DNA of 64,000 nucleotides from contig OY755177.1 in the NCBI GenBank assembly GCA_963576735.1, positions 11,470,001 to 11,534,000 of the forward strand. The letters run 5' to 3'. Source of the DNA: Bedellia somnulentella (lineage: Eukaryota > Arthropoda > Insecta > Lepidoptera > Bedelliidae). Below are positions 52,074-62,166 of the stretch, in pieces. The translations under genes were made by a program, and so were the position numbers. The first letter of the stretch is position 1, and every line of letters starts with the position of its first letter. The notes beneath the pieces are model-generated. The model worked only from the letters and a program-made list of their open reading frames with translations. It had not been told where the DNA came from and did no database searches.

Positions 52074-53533
52074 ATGAGGGGCTTTGATTATGAACACTAT
52101 AGATAGAGCGATGTTACGTCATCCATTTTAAAAAGAGAAGCCCTTATTTAAGTTCTTATGTGTTAAAAAGAGACACAAAATCTTTATTGTCATCTCTATC
52201 GCGTAACCCGTTTTGTTGATGTCACGCTTTTAAAGCTTGACAAACAAAGCGTCGACTTGTGAGCGATTTTGGTTTTCTTTTGATTTTGAGAAAGATTTTA
52301 TTCATTTGTATATTGTTATTGTGATAAAAGAGACTCCATTAGTCAAACTTATTATTTAGTGAGGTATGGTTGGGTGTAGCGTGCTTGGCTGCGGAAGCCG
52401 CAGCGAAAAACACATCGAAGGATTGACTTTCTGAAGTGAGTGAGTTTTTTAATGTTTTTCTACAGATAAATACATAATAAATACATTGCGCGATCAGAAA
52501 AAAAGTGATTCAAATGTTAATTACGTTGAACTAGATTACTAGCATTTTCTTTAGTTATTTTGAGCAATTTTTTAATAGCATAACCTAAAAATATGCAGTA
52601 TCTCAGTGTTCCCATAATTCACGTTTTTCATCCTACCCTGTCGTTAGGGTAAAATTTTCAAATTAGTAAACTGATGTTAATGAGTGAGTATATTATGAAT
52701 TTCGTCGCGCTATAGCGACGCTGAATGATTTCCAATTGTTATCTACGGAATTAGTAAGTAATAAATTTGTTATATTTATTTAATTTCTTCTTATTCATTA
52801 CAGTTTTCCTAAAGACCCGAATCTACGAGAAAAATTGATTGCGGCCACTGGAAGATGCAATTGGAAATCAACCAAATATAAAATACTTAGATGTACGAAT
52901 ACATCATCTTTTGAAAAATGTGACTGAAATAGACGAATGAATTCGAAATTTTCACACGAAACTGATTTTGTTTAAAGGTCAATAGTAAATAATGCAATAA
53001 AACTCATGTACAAAATAGTGCTGTCTTTTATTTTTCAAAATACAAACATAGACCCCACTATACCCATGATGACCCGTATGATATTTACATAACTTGCACT
53101 TATGGAACAGCTGTTTTTTTTTGTCCAGTAACAAAGTTAGTCCCGTACAAAAATTTATTCGTAATCATGGGAAGATTCATCCCTGATAGTTAGTAAAATG
53201 CTTTAGATTTCACGGTGTATTAAACATCAGTATAAATGGTAAAATTAAACAAAAAAGATTGTATAATACTAGGAGCAAGTATGTATAATTATATGATTGC
53301 AGGAAATAATATAGTAAACAGTAAACCTTTACAATAAATAGAACGACGTAACAATAAATTGACGTAATCAATTTTAAATTAAAAAGTAGCTTTTAGAATG
53401 GTGATTATACTATTTTGGGGTAATTGTTTTCTAGTGATCGCAACATTACAGGGAAAAATATTGCTATCTAAAAGAGGTACTCTCCCGTTGCATTATGACT
53501 CTGTCTATAGTGTTCATAGTCAAAGATGAGGGG
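52074..53533 (+). mobile_element. Deleted P-superfamily DNA transposon, copy 2, with 8-bp TSD
   Basis: Element 52082-53525 between ATGAGGGG at 52074-52081 and 53526-53533. Inverted ends are CTTTGATTATGAACACTATA and, opposite, CTTTGACTATGAACACTATA. It matches copy 1 but lacks about 110 bp of the coding part. The remnant reads KLIAATGRCNWKSTKYK (THAP) and then runs straight into KILRCTNTSSF-like frames of the C-terminal region. An 8-bp duplication fits the P superfamily. Confidence 0.88.
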
Positions 53534-53930
53534 TTTTCCTTTTTTTCTTTTTTTCTTCTTCCCTGTTCTCAGGATAGATGGCGCCAGACTTGCTATGTTA
53601 CTGGTAGGAACGGAACGTCACACCGGTTTTCACACTTGGATGTAATGATATCGTAAAACGGAACGTACATTAAAACGTTCTGATTTGAAAGTCTAAATAA
53701 ATATCAGTTTAAGCCAAGATAGCTTAAAAGTAAATAAACAAAGACGGTATTTATATTTAACATTCTTTTTGTTGTTTTTACTCGCCAAAAAGTTACTCTA
53801 TGGTGATGTGACACATGTTTTTAAAGCTGACACTGGCGAAATTATTGTGGTAACACGATTCAGGCCACGAAAAAAAAAATTAAGTAAGTAACGTAGTTAC
53901 ATCAACGCCATCTACAGAGCTCTAGGAAAC
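53534..53930. other. No gene seen
   Basis: Pyrimidine-rich run TTTCCTTTTTTTCTTTTTTT near 53537, then ordinary AT-rich DNA between two transposons. Confidence 0.4.
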
Positions 53931-54417
53931 TACAGATCCACAATCATAACTTGGCCGGCGGCGACTCTGGTACTACTGTCGCCATTTTGAAATTTCGGTC
54001 TGTCATTGTCAGTTAGTTCTTAACTAAATAAAAATTATAGGGTGACCTACGTATATAATAAATTATCACTGTCATTAATATTTTTTTGTAGTGGAAACTT
54101 TTTTTCAAAAACAATTATTTTTATGATGTATCTTTGCTTATTGATAAACGCTTTTATTTCCAGTATTCAATATAAAAATTCATGAAAATTATTATTTATA
54201 TTGTTAAATTTTATCTAAGTAGGCTAACACCGTCCGAAAAGTTGTGCGCGCATCGATAGTCATGCGGTGCGGGTTACGGGAAGTTGGGAAATGCTCCTGA
54301 ATAAGATTTCACTTCGTATACACTGATGCGTGGGTTCTAATCCTAATGCGGGGATGTACCAATGTGTCATTTCTTAAGTCATAACTGTCTGACATATATA
54401 TAAAAATACAAGGCAAA

Positions 54418-54768
54418 TACGACGTGATAGCTTAATGGGTAGAACACCGGTTAAGGTGCAAGCGACTCACTAGTCTTCAAATCCCGAATCGGGCCTACAC
54501 CAATTTGTCTTTTCTAAAGTCATATGTGTGGTTAATTTATCACGGTTGTTAACGGTGAGGAAACCCACATGGCTGAGTTGTACTTAGTCGTGTGACAGTG
54601 TATTCGTGGAAAACGGCGATATTCCTGCCCCCTATCACGTGAGTATACTGTTCATGCAAAGCGTGGGTACTCTGAACACCAGGTGACAAAGTCACGTGAT
54701 GTTCAGAAGTATTAGTACCTCTGCCAAATCCCTTCGGGGGTATTCGGCGTAAACGTTTATGTTATGTT
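54418..54768 (+). repeat. SINE family B copy
   Basis: Near full length: ACGTGATAGCTTAATGGGTA, GAACACCG, then GGGCCTACACCAATTTGTC, and tail CGGCGTAAACGTTTATGTTA. Target duplication unclear. Confidence 0.88.
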
Positions 54769-55224
54769 ATATGTAACAAGGTTGTTAACAGCAATAAAAA
54801 AGTGCCCATAAATTCACTGACCCAGCAAAATGAATGACCCAAACGATATCTGATGTTTAGAATTATTTTTTCTGTGCCACCTTTTTGGGGGATCTATGTG
54901 TGAATATGAAATGTAAAAGACAGTACACGACAAGGTAAGCCTCTAATTTACAGGATTAAAAAAATGATTTTAAGTAGTTACCCACTTATTAACTCTGAGT
55001 GTCACAAATAACAAATCCTTGAGTATAAAATAATGAAACAGCTTGCAGAAAAGTACAATTGGCAGTGTTATCGCTAAAAGCTTCCAGACAACATTTGGGA
55101 GGTAAGATCATCAAATTTAGGATACACAGTCATTCGGGTAGACATACCAGACAAGGGCAAAAATAAATAAATATAATTAGCTTACATTAAAACGAACTTG
55201 TTTACTTACAATAAAAGCTATTAC

Positions 55225-55478
55225 ATACATACATACATATACTCAAGGCTGTAAATCCCTAGAAGGGGTAGCCCGAGCTAAGGAACTAGAAACTCCTCAG
55301 CCACTTTCGGAAAGTTGAGTGGGGTAAAGATGGTAAAATAAAGGTTATTGTTAATGGGTCTCCAACCGCTTCGCCCAAAAACCTATTAAAAGCCCCAATA
55401 CCGTTAGTCGCCTCTTACGTACACCCACCGGCAGAAATGGGGTTGTGCTATTTTAAGCCGACACTACACAGCAACTAG
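55225..55478 (-). repeat. SINE-like family A copy
   Basis: Full-length reverse copy, starting with (CATA)n at 55225 and ending TAAGCCGACACTACACAGC. Confidence 0.9.
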
Positions 55479-55731
55479 TTATTAATTAAATGAATATTAT
55501 ATAAATTGTTTTATTAAGACATTTCAATTCATAAATAAATTAGCCTGTATGATGTAAAGTTATTTCCCTTATAATGGTTGTTTTTTATTTGCTGGCAATA
55601 CTAATATCGATGACAGCGACAGCCCTTACCGGCCAAGAAAAGATTGTGGATCTGTATTTTGTTTTTTTATATCTCAAAAAGAAAACCTCTCATTGACGAA
55701 TTCATGCTAAATAACGAACTAAGGAATTAAA

Positions 55732-56190
55732 TTGACTCATCAAATATCGGCCAATATTCCGTGTGTGGTGGAACCACCGGGTTTGAGCCGGACGGATGGT
55801 AAGCGGCCGGATGGGCTCACTTTGGTTCCGTGGGAGAGAGGAAGGTGCTTAATCTGGGATGCAACGTGTGTCAGCACTTTTGCTCCATCACATCTGCCCT
55901 CGACCATCAGACAAGCAGGTGCTGCTGCAGAGTCGGCTTCAAGGCTTAAGCACGCGATGTACGAGCCCCTTAAAGCTAATTACTTGTTCGTGCCGGTGGC
56001 GTTCGTGACATCTGGTGTTTGGGGTTCCGAGGCCATTACCTTCATAAGGGACATTGGCAGGAGGCTCCGCGAACATGGCCATGATGCTCGTGCTGGTGCT
56101 TTCTTGAGTCAAAGACTCTCGGTGGCAATCCAGTGGGGCAATGCGGCGGGCATCATGGGTGCTTTTGCGCATGAGTCTGTTAATAGATAA
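55732..56190 (+). pseudogene. Retroelement-associated C-terminal domain fragment
   Basis: An open frame of about 152 residues, with no clear start in context. It has EPPGLSRTDGKRPDGLTLVP, GRCLIWDATCVSTFAPSH, AGAAAESAS, FVPVAFVTSGVWG and FLSQRLSVAIQWGNAAGIMG. I recognise this as a domain common in invertebrate genomes, usually downstream of reverse transcriptase in mobile elements. The spaced RPDG...WDxTC acidic pattern might be a nuclease-like fold; that is a guess. GC content is higher than around it, as expected for a foreign coding remnant. No RT is present upstream. Confidence 0.6.
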
Positions 56191-56192
56191 CT

Positions 56193-56960
56193 TATTTATT
56201 AAAGTTTATTGTTTTAGATATTTAGTTACTATTTAACGGTTAGTAGTAGTTCGTTATTTTTAAATATAATAATGTTTTTTTTATTATTATTATGTGAATG
56301 TTATTTTTTTATAAGTTTCCGTTAATATTATTTATACTATACTGTGATAAGTTAGAAATAATGCTAGTATGTTATGTTATTGTATAAAAGTGTATTTAAA
56401 TATTTGAATAAATTACTCATCAAAACAAATATGATTTAGTTTGTCCGCCATCTTGGTATCATGATTTGACAACATAAAACCCATCATTGGATTGGATCCC
56501 CACTTGAATAATGAATGTTAACTCGATTCGGATTCGGCATTAAAAAAAAATGTCCAGAGTCGGAGTATTTAAACGAAAATCAAAAAGCTGTTTTTTTTGG
56601 TTTGGATTTTAAACAACTTTTTAATTCAAAATATTTAATAATTTTTGTCAATTCGACAATATTTAAGCATTGTAATGATTTATGTTTGATAGATGTGTGT
56701 TTTTTAATTACGTAACTACAAATTTAAAATTAAATCTTTTATCGAATCTCATTCCTAAGTAAGTATAAACTTTGAGTACTCGTTGTCTTATTCTTAAATA
56801 GTTTGTGGTCGTAAGACTCATTGATCGATCAATGGTAGGTAAGATAAAACAGAGAGGTATTGAACTGGGTCACTTAAGTATTAACTATAATAATAAACAT
56901 TATTTATTTCGAAAAACATTGATGATTTTTTTACTGACCGTTCATATTAAATTTAATTTC
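56193..56960. other. No gene seen; upstream region of the small gene
   Basis: AT-rich. An acceptor-like TTTAATTTCAG ends at 56961, just before the start codon at 56969, so a non-coding 5' exon may lie in this interval. Confidence 0.35.
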
Positions 56961-56968
56961 AGTAAGCT

Positions 56969-58205
56969 ATGTCCCGATCAAGCGTTTCTTCTCGTCGTGA
57001 GGTATGTAATTAATTTAATTTTATTACATATTAATTTAAAAGATACTGAAGCTTTTGAGTTAACTTTTGGGCATTTGTAGACCCAAATCCAACAATCCTC
57101 TATCTTACTGTCTTTCCCAAATTTGTTGATTCTGAAGTTTTGGTTACTCATTGAATAAATAAATTGATTTAATATTTTCTTTGCCAGCCCTTCATAACAG
57201 AAAAAGTTGTATTATTTTCTTTTTATTGAGGTGTCCGCTAAGAATAGAATTTCAAATTTTTAATAATGTGTGCTAAGTGCAGCAATTGCTGTGTAGTGTC
57301 GGCTTAAAAAAACACTACCCCATTTCTACCCGTGATTGATTGTAAGAGGCGACTAAGGGTATAGGGGCTTCTTAAGTGATTTTTGGGCAATGTGGTTGGA
57401 GACCCGTCACCAAAAACATTTATTTATTAATACCATCTTTTCCCCAATCAACTTCCAAAAGTGGCTGAGGAATTTCTCATTCCAAAGCTCTGGCTACCCC
57501 ATTAAGTGATTCATAGCTGTGAGTATATGTATGTATGTATGTAAGTGTATGGATCTATCTTGTTGTTTATATGTATCCCAGAAAACCTATATATTACCAT
57601 CAAACCTCCTTCATTATAATTGCCAAAAATGGCTGAGATATAGTTAACATTGACATTCAAGCTACCCTTTATGATAAAAGTGTAATTGAGTTGCTAAAGT
57701 GCTTTGCTGGCTTGGAATAGCACTTAACCCATTTCTACCTGTGGGTATCCTAAGAGACTAATTAGGGCTTTAGGGCTTTTAAAGTGATTGTTGGATGATG
57801 GGGCTGGAGAATCATTACCAACAATCCTTTATTTTATTTACTATCACCATGTATTTAACTTAAGCTGTTTTAACATCAACATTGATAGTTTTAAATTTGT
57901 TATTCATCATTAAAAATAATTTCCTGTCAGTAAGGTATATGTTAGTGTATATAGCTATAACAATGTTTAATTTATTGTTTCAGGTTGTAACTGCAGAAAC
58001 AATAAATGATCTGTTACTTGAATTAGATTCAATAAAAACATTGAATAACAGTCTCACATTATATCTTGAACATGTTAAAAATTTCAAGAGAAATATCAAA
58101 AATATGAAATCAAACACTGAAACAATGCTAGATTTGAACTTGAAACTGGTAGATCTTCTTCAGAGAACTGGCCATTCAGCAGCTAAACAAGTTTTTAGAA
58201 AATAA
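56969..58205 (+). CDS. Two-exon gene for an 84-residue protein, not recognised
   Basis: Exon 1 is 56969-57001 (MSRSSVSSRRE) with a perfect-looking donor GAG|GTATGT. Exon 2 is 57984-58205 after TTTATTGTTTCAG. The phase is 0, giving 84 residues and a stop at 58205. The protein is leucine- and lysine-rich and reads like two amphipathic helices: TINDLLLELDSIKTLNNSL, then YLEHVKNFKRNIKNM and MLDLNLKLVDLLQRTG, ending AAKQVFRK. The pattern recalls small coiled-coil kinetochore or cytoskeletal subunits (the Duo1 type of repeating TNxLLD motif comes to mind), but I cannot place it. The intron holds family A copies. No signal peptide or membrane segment. Confidence 0.62.
57287..57545 (+). repeat. SINE-like family A in the intron of the 84-residue gene
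   Basis: GCTGTGTAGTGTCGGCTTAA at the head, GTGAGTATATGTATGTATGT at the tail. Full length, with several changes. Confidence 0.9.
57698..57855 (+). repeat. SINE-like family A, older copy
   Basis: CTTGGAATAGCACTTAACCC, ACCTGTGGGTATCC and TTACCAACAATCCTTTATTT match the head half with many changes. It ends near CTATCACCATG. Confidence 0.7.
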
Positions 58206-58424
58206 GCTATAGTTAAGTTAGTGTAGATAAATCAAGTTTTTTATTTGTACATAAAGTTATTATGTGAATTCAAACGCTGTGTTTTTTTTCTTGGCAGGAG
58301 TTATTCTTGGACATTATGCTTCCAGTAAACCAAAATTATTGTTGTTTGATAATTTAATACATGTAGTCATAACTGTCCTATACTCCTCTGATAATCTTTT
58401 TTTTATGTTTTGATTATCATACTG

Positions 58425-58700
58425 CATAGTGATGTTTTCTCTGCAGTCTAGATTGATTCTTAAGCACACTCTATTCAAATGTATCCTCCATGGTCTTTCC
58501 CTTCCACATTGGCTCTATAGATACTTTTACCAATTTATTGTCATCTATCCTCTTATTAAACCATCCATCTTAACAATACTTTTTTTTACAATGTCATGCT
58601 TTACTCTCTCTGCACATTTTTTTATAATATTGTTTCTCGCTAAATCACTTGTTCCACTTTCTTACCATTAATTACAATAGCGCATTCTGTCACATTTCCC
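58425..58700 (-). pseudogene. LINE 3' tail relic
   Basis: Minus-strand reading keeps the SIYRANVEG block and surrounding pieces of the ERM...IYRANVEG...RP tail, with several stops. The plus-strand open frame over it is a shadow. Confidence 0.55.
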
Positions 58701-59139
58701 TCTCTTTCAAGAAACAATGGTTTTGGTTTTATGTATAGTCTCCTCATATTATGATCTTATATGTAAGAGTAAAAATAATAGTGTACTCAGTACACTGCTT
58801 TGAGCCACACAATTTTTTGCTGGTTGATAGTCAGATTCGTAACTGGTTCTATTAATATGAGTTAAATATTTCTATATACTGTCCCTATTCTCAAGATATC
58901 TATCAAGCCTTTCATATCTCATGTATTACCTTGCTTGAAAGAATGGTTGGAAAACAAACTCTGCTACTCTCATTTTTTTTTGTTATTTCATTTTTTCTAA
59001 CATGCAATCAGTCGTTGGACTATAAGTAGTTCCTTATAACGGTAGAGTGACTTTTTGGATTGGCCTCTCCATTGAAAGGCTGTCCTTCATTATTATTATA
59101 TTTTATTTAACTATATTATTGTCCCTATATATAACTATA

Positions 59140-59358
59140 TTGTTGCTGTGTAGTGTCGGCTTAGAATAGCACTACCCCATTTCTACCGGTGGGTGTACGT
59201 AAGAGGCGACTAACGGTATTGGGGGAGAGACCCATCACCAACAACCTTTATTTTACCATCTTTTCCCCACGCAACTTTCAAAAGTGGCTGAGGCATTTCT
59301 AATTCCTTAGCTCTGGCTACCGTCTAGGGATTTATAGCCGTGAGTATATGTATGTATG
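59140..59358 (+). repeat. SINE-like family A copy
   Basis: GCTGTGTAGTGTCGGCTTAG to GTGAGTATATGTATGTATGT. It lacks about 30 bp after ACTAACGGTATTGGG. TATTATTGTCCC occurs at its right edge and again just upstream (59111-59122), a possible target duplication. Confidence 0.88.
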
Positions 59359-59394
59359 TATTATTGTCCCAGATGTGGATTCGTTTTAGGCGTC

Positions 59395-60076
59395 GGGTCA
59401 TTTCTGGCTGTGTTAGTGACCGCGTCAAGTCATTTTTATGATTAGTTATCCTGTATCTGTAGGCTTACTTTTCTTTACTGACTCTTGACTTCCTCTTTCA
59501 CGTAGGAATTTCTAGGTAATTATGTATTTCATCTGTTTTTGTAAACCAGGGAGCTCTTGCTATGGTCCTCAGTGCGTTATTTTGGATTCTTTGCAGTATT
59601 TCAATTGGTGTTTTTTGTCGTACCCCACAACTGTATACCATATGTCCAAACGGGTTTTAGTCTGGATTGATAAATAAGTAGTTAATTGTTCAGAGACAGT
59701 CTTGACTGCGGACCGAGCAGCCATTGGAGTAACCTAAAACGTTAGTTCAGCTCATCACGTTTTTTTCTGGATGTATTTTTTCCAGGTTTGCCTCCGGTCA
59801 AGGTGAAAGCCTTGTTATGTGGTAAGCTCATTTCCAAATTTGATCCCCGGATAATCTTTCCTTCTTAGTTAGTTAGATATGTATGGATCTAGCGGCCCTA
59901 GCCTTGATCCTCCAACTCTTCATCCAATCATGTATCTTGTTAAGATGTACTTGCAAAGTCGCTGATGGTTGCTCTGAGCTATCACTTGAAGCAAGTACAG
60001 CATTATCATCTGCAAATGTTGTAGTCATCACTGTTTCTGACACAGGAACATCACTGGTGTGAGGAACATGATTTAC
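59395..60076 (-). pseudogene. Jockey-type LINE reverse transcriptase fragment
   Basis: The minus strand has TTTFADDNAVLASSDSSEQP, LQVHLNKIHDWMKSWRIKA and, with stops and shifts, KPVWTYGIQLWGTTKNTN further on, then a piece resembling PWFTKTDEIHNYLEIP. These follow the Jockey RT order (FADDTA..., WxxxWRIKxN, LKPIWTYGIQLWG). Cut at about 60076 by the plus-strand LINE. Confidence 0.78.
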
Positions 60077-60955
60077 AATTGTATATCTCGACGCCACCTG
60101 ATAAAGCCTTAGATGCGGCCAAAATTCTTAATGCTGAGGTTGAACGAATTGTGGCCTGGTCGGAAAGGAACTGTCTAGTCCTGAATCCTAGCAAGTCCAA
60201 GTACATGGTGCTTGGATCAAAGAATCAGATACGTAATACATTGGAATCTCTTCCAGACAATAGTATAGTTATCAGTGGGCAACCCATAGAAAGAGTCGAA
60301 GAAGCAAGAAACCTTGGTTTGCTGATGGATGGGGAACTACGGTTCGAAAACCACATCTTATCAGTTATCAGGTAATTGTTTTTATCGTCTCAAAGTCCTT
60401 TATAATATTCGTGATTACCTAAGTGTGGATTTGCGTGTTCACCTTTGTGAATCATTGATATTATCGAGGTTAAACTACTGTGACGTTGTCTTTGGTAGCT
60501 GTATTCTTGGACGGACGCAGAAAGTGATACAGCGTGTGCAAAACGCATGTGCACGTTTTTGTTTTCCCATCCCTCCGCGGTCTCATGTCACCCCGTATTT
60601 GGACGACGCCAGACTATTGAAAATGCAGGCACGTAGGCAACTACATCTTGCGACGCTGCTGTTCGGTGTGGTATACAATGAGAGTCCTAGTTATTTATAT
60701 CATAAATTGCAATGGTCTAACAGAGATCACCATTTTAAAATCAGGCCAATTTTACCGATGCACCGGACAGCGGCGTTTCGAGGCAGTTTCAGGTTTGCGG
60801 CGTCTAAATGCTGGAATGACCTTCCCCCACCCATCCAAAATGCGACTAGCAAGTGTATTTTTAAGAGAAAGCTTAAGAAGTATCTGCTAGCTGAGCAAAA
60901 TCCATTCATTCCAGCGGCTACCCGTACATAGTATTTAACATTATAATTATATATA
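60077..60955 (+). pseudogene. 5'-truncated non-LTR retrotransposon RT C-terminal part
   Basis: Starts just after the position of the RT FADD motif: YISTPPDKALDAAKILNAEV, AWSERNCLVLNPSKSKYMVL. A frame change near 60370 leads into CFYRLKVLYNIRDYLSVDLR, LILSRLNYCDVVFGSC, RVQNACARFCF and CWNDLPPPIQNA, with a stop at 60931. The C-terminal order is that of Jockey/CR1-like LINEs. It appears to have inserted head to head against the Jockey copy at 59395-60076. Confidence 0.82.
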
Positions 60956-61075
60956 ATTTTTTTTATCCCGCCTGTCGTGCAAAATTATAAACATTAAGGT
61001 ATATACATTCACATAACTTTCCGACGCCAACGTGCAGTATCTGAGACGGCCCGAAATGAGTCTGTCAGTATTAAA

Positions 61076-62166
61076 ATGGACGATTCATCCGAAAGCTTCT
61101 CAGCATTAACAGATGATGAAAATAGCGAATTAAAAAACCTCCAAGGAAAAGTAAAGGATCTAACATTACAATTAAACTTTGCTCAGGAAGAAATAAATTT
61201 ATTAAATATTGAAAACAAGCAATTAAAACAAAATATTGCTGGACTTACAAGAAATTTGGATATGCTAAAATTTGCAAAAAAAAACAAAGACGACTGTCCT
61301 ACTCCAAAACGGACACCCGAAAAAAACACTAAAAAAAGTACAGTTAAAGCCTCAACACCGAGACATTCCATCAGATATGATTCAAACAAAAATGATAAAG
61401 AGCTGCCACAAAACAGAAAAAATATTTCTACGACGACACCCTCTCCTTCTAACTTATCCAGCCGAAACATGAATAAAAAGGAGGAAACGACATCATACAG
61501 TTTGAATGGGAATGATGCCCTTTTTAAAAGAAGAAAAATTTATTTCCTTAGCAACTATAACACAGAAAAGTACACATACCAAGTTCTGGATAAAATATTC
61601 ACCAAGGATTATGATATAATGCACTACTCGACTCCCGGAGGAAAAATTCAAAATTTACTCGATAGCATTCAGTGTAATATAAATATTTGAGTGAAAATGA
61701 CTTTCTTATCTTATTATTGGGTGAAACAGATTTTGAAACCACCAATAATTACATAGATATCGTAAGTAGTATTAGGGAAAAACTTTGTCAAAACCAGGTA
61801 ACAAACTTTATTATATGCCTACCTTTTTATATGTATACAAAATTTAGCCAATTATATAATTGTAGAATAGAATTGTTCAATAATCTTTTATACTTGGACA
61901 ATACTTCTTATGAATATGCGTACACATTTAACTCAAATTATAATTTAGATGCTTCGATGTACTCAAAAAAAACTGGAAGGCTTACATTAGGAGGGTTTGA
62001 ATATGTACTTAAAGACCTCAAAGAAAAAATAAAAACCGATCTGATTGTGAGAAATAAAAAAGTTAACAGTAATGAAAATATAAAATTTGCGAAAAAAAAC
62101 GATAACAAAGTTTTAGTTAACTACGAATCTGAAAATGATATTTTTTTTCGAAACTCAAACGCATAA
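61076..62166 (+). pseudogene. LINE ORF1: coiled coil plus esterase-like domain, one frameshift
   Basis: 61076-61690 encodes an acidic start (MDDSSESFSALTDDENSELK), a coiled coil at about residues 15-65 (LKNLQGKVKDLTLQLNFAQE...), a lysine/serine/threonine-rich linker and then KRRKIYFLSNYNTEKYTYQV. The frame closes at 61690, while the overlapping frame from 61687 continues ENDFLILLLGETDF, ICLPFYMYTKFSQLYNCRIE and LFNNLLYLDN to 62166. One base change near 61684 would join them. The LLLGxxD...PF...N...FN order resembles the SGNH/esterase domain in CR1/L2 ORF1 proteins. That family reading is an inference. Confidence 0.7.

Larger units (their letters stand above)
53931..55656. mobile_element. Tc1/mariner-like non-autonomous element (TA-flanked), with nested SINEs
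   Basis: Left end CAGATCCACAATCATAAC at 53933; the right end mirrors it, finishing GATTGTGGATCTG at 55654, with TA on both outer sides. It shares its termini with the 80-bp foldback at 26964-27043. Family B (54418-54768) and family A (55225-55478) copies lie inside. No transposase frame. It could instead be two solo ends that happen to face each other. Confidence 0.65.

Noticed and set aside
58429..58671. 80-residue plus-strand frame
   Set aside because: Shadow of a decayed LINE tail on the minus strand.
61183..61470. 95-residue minus-strand frame
   Set aside because: Antisense of the LINE ORF1 coiled-coil and linker region.
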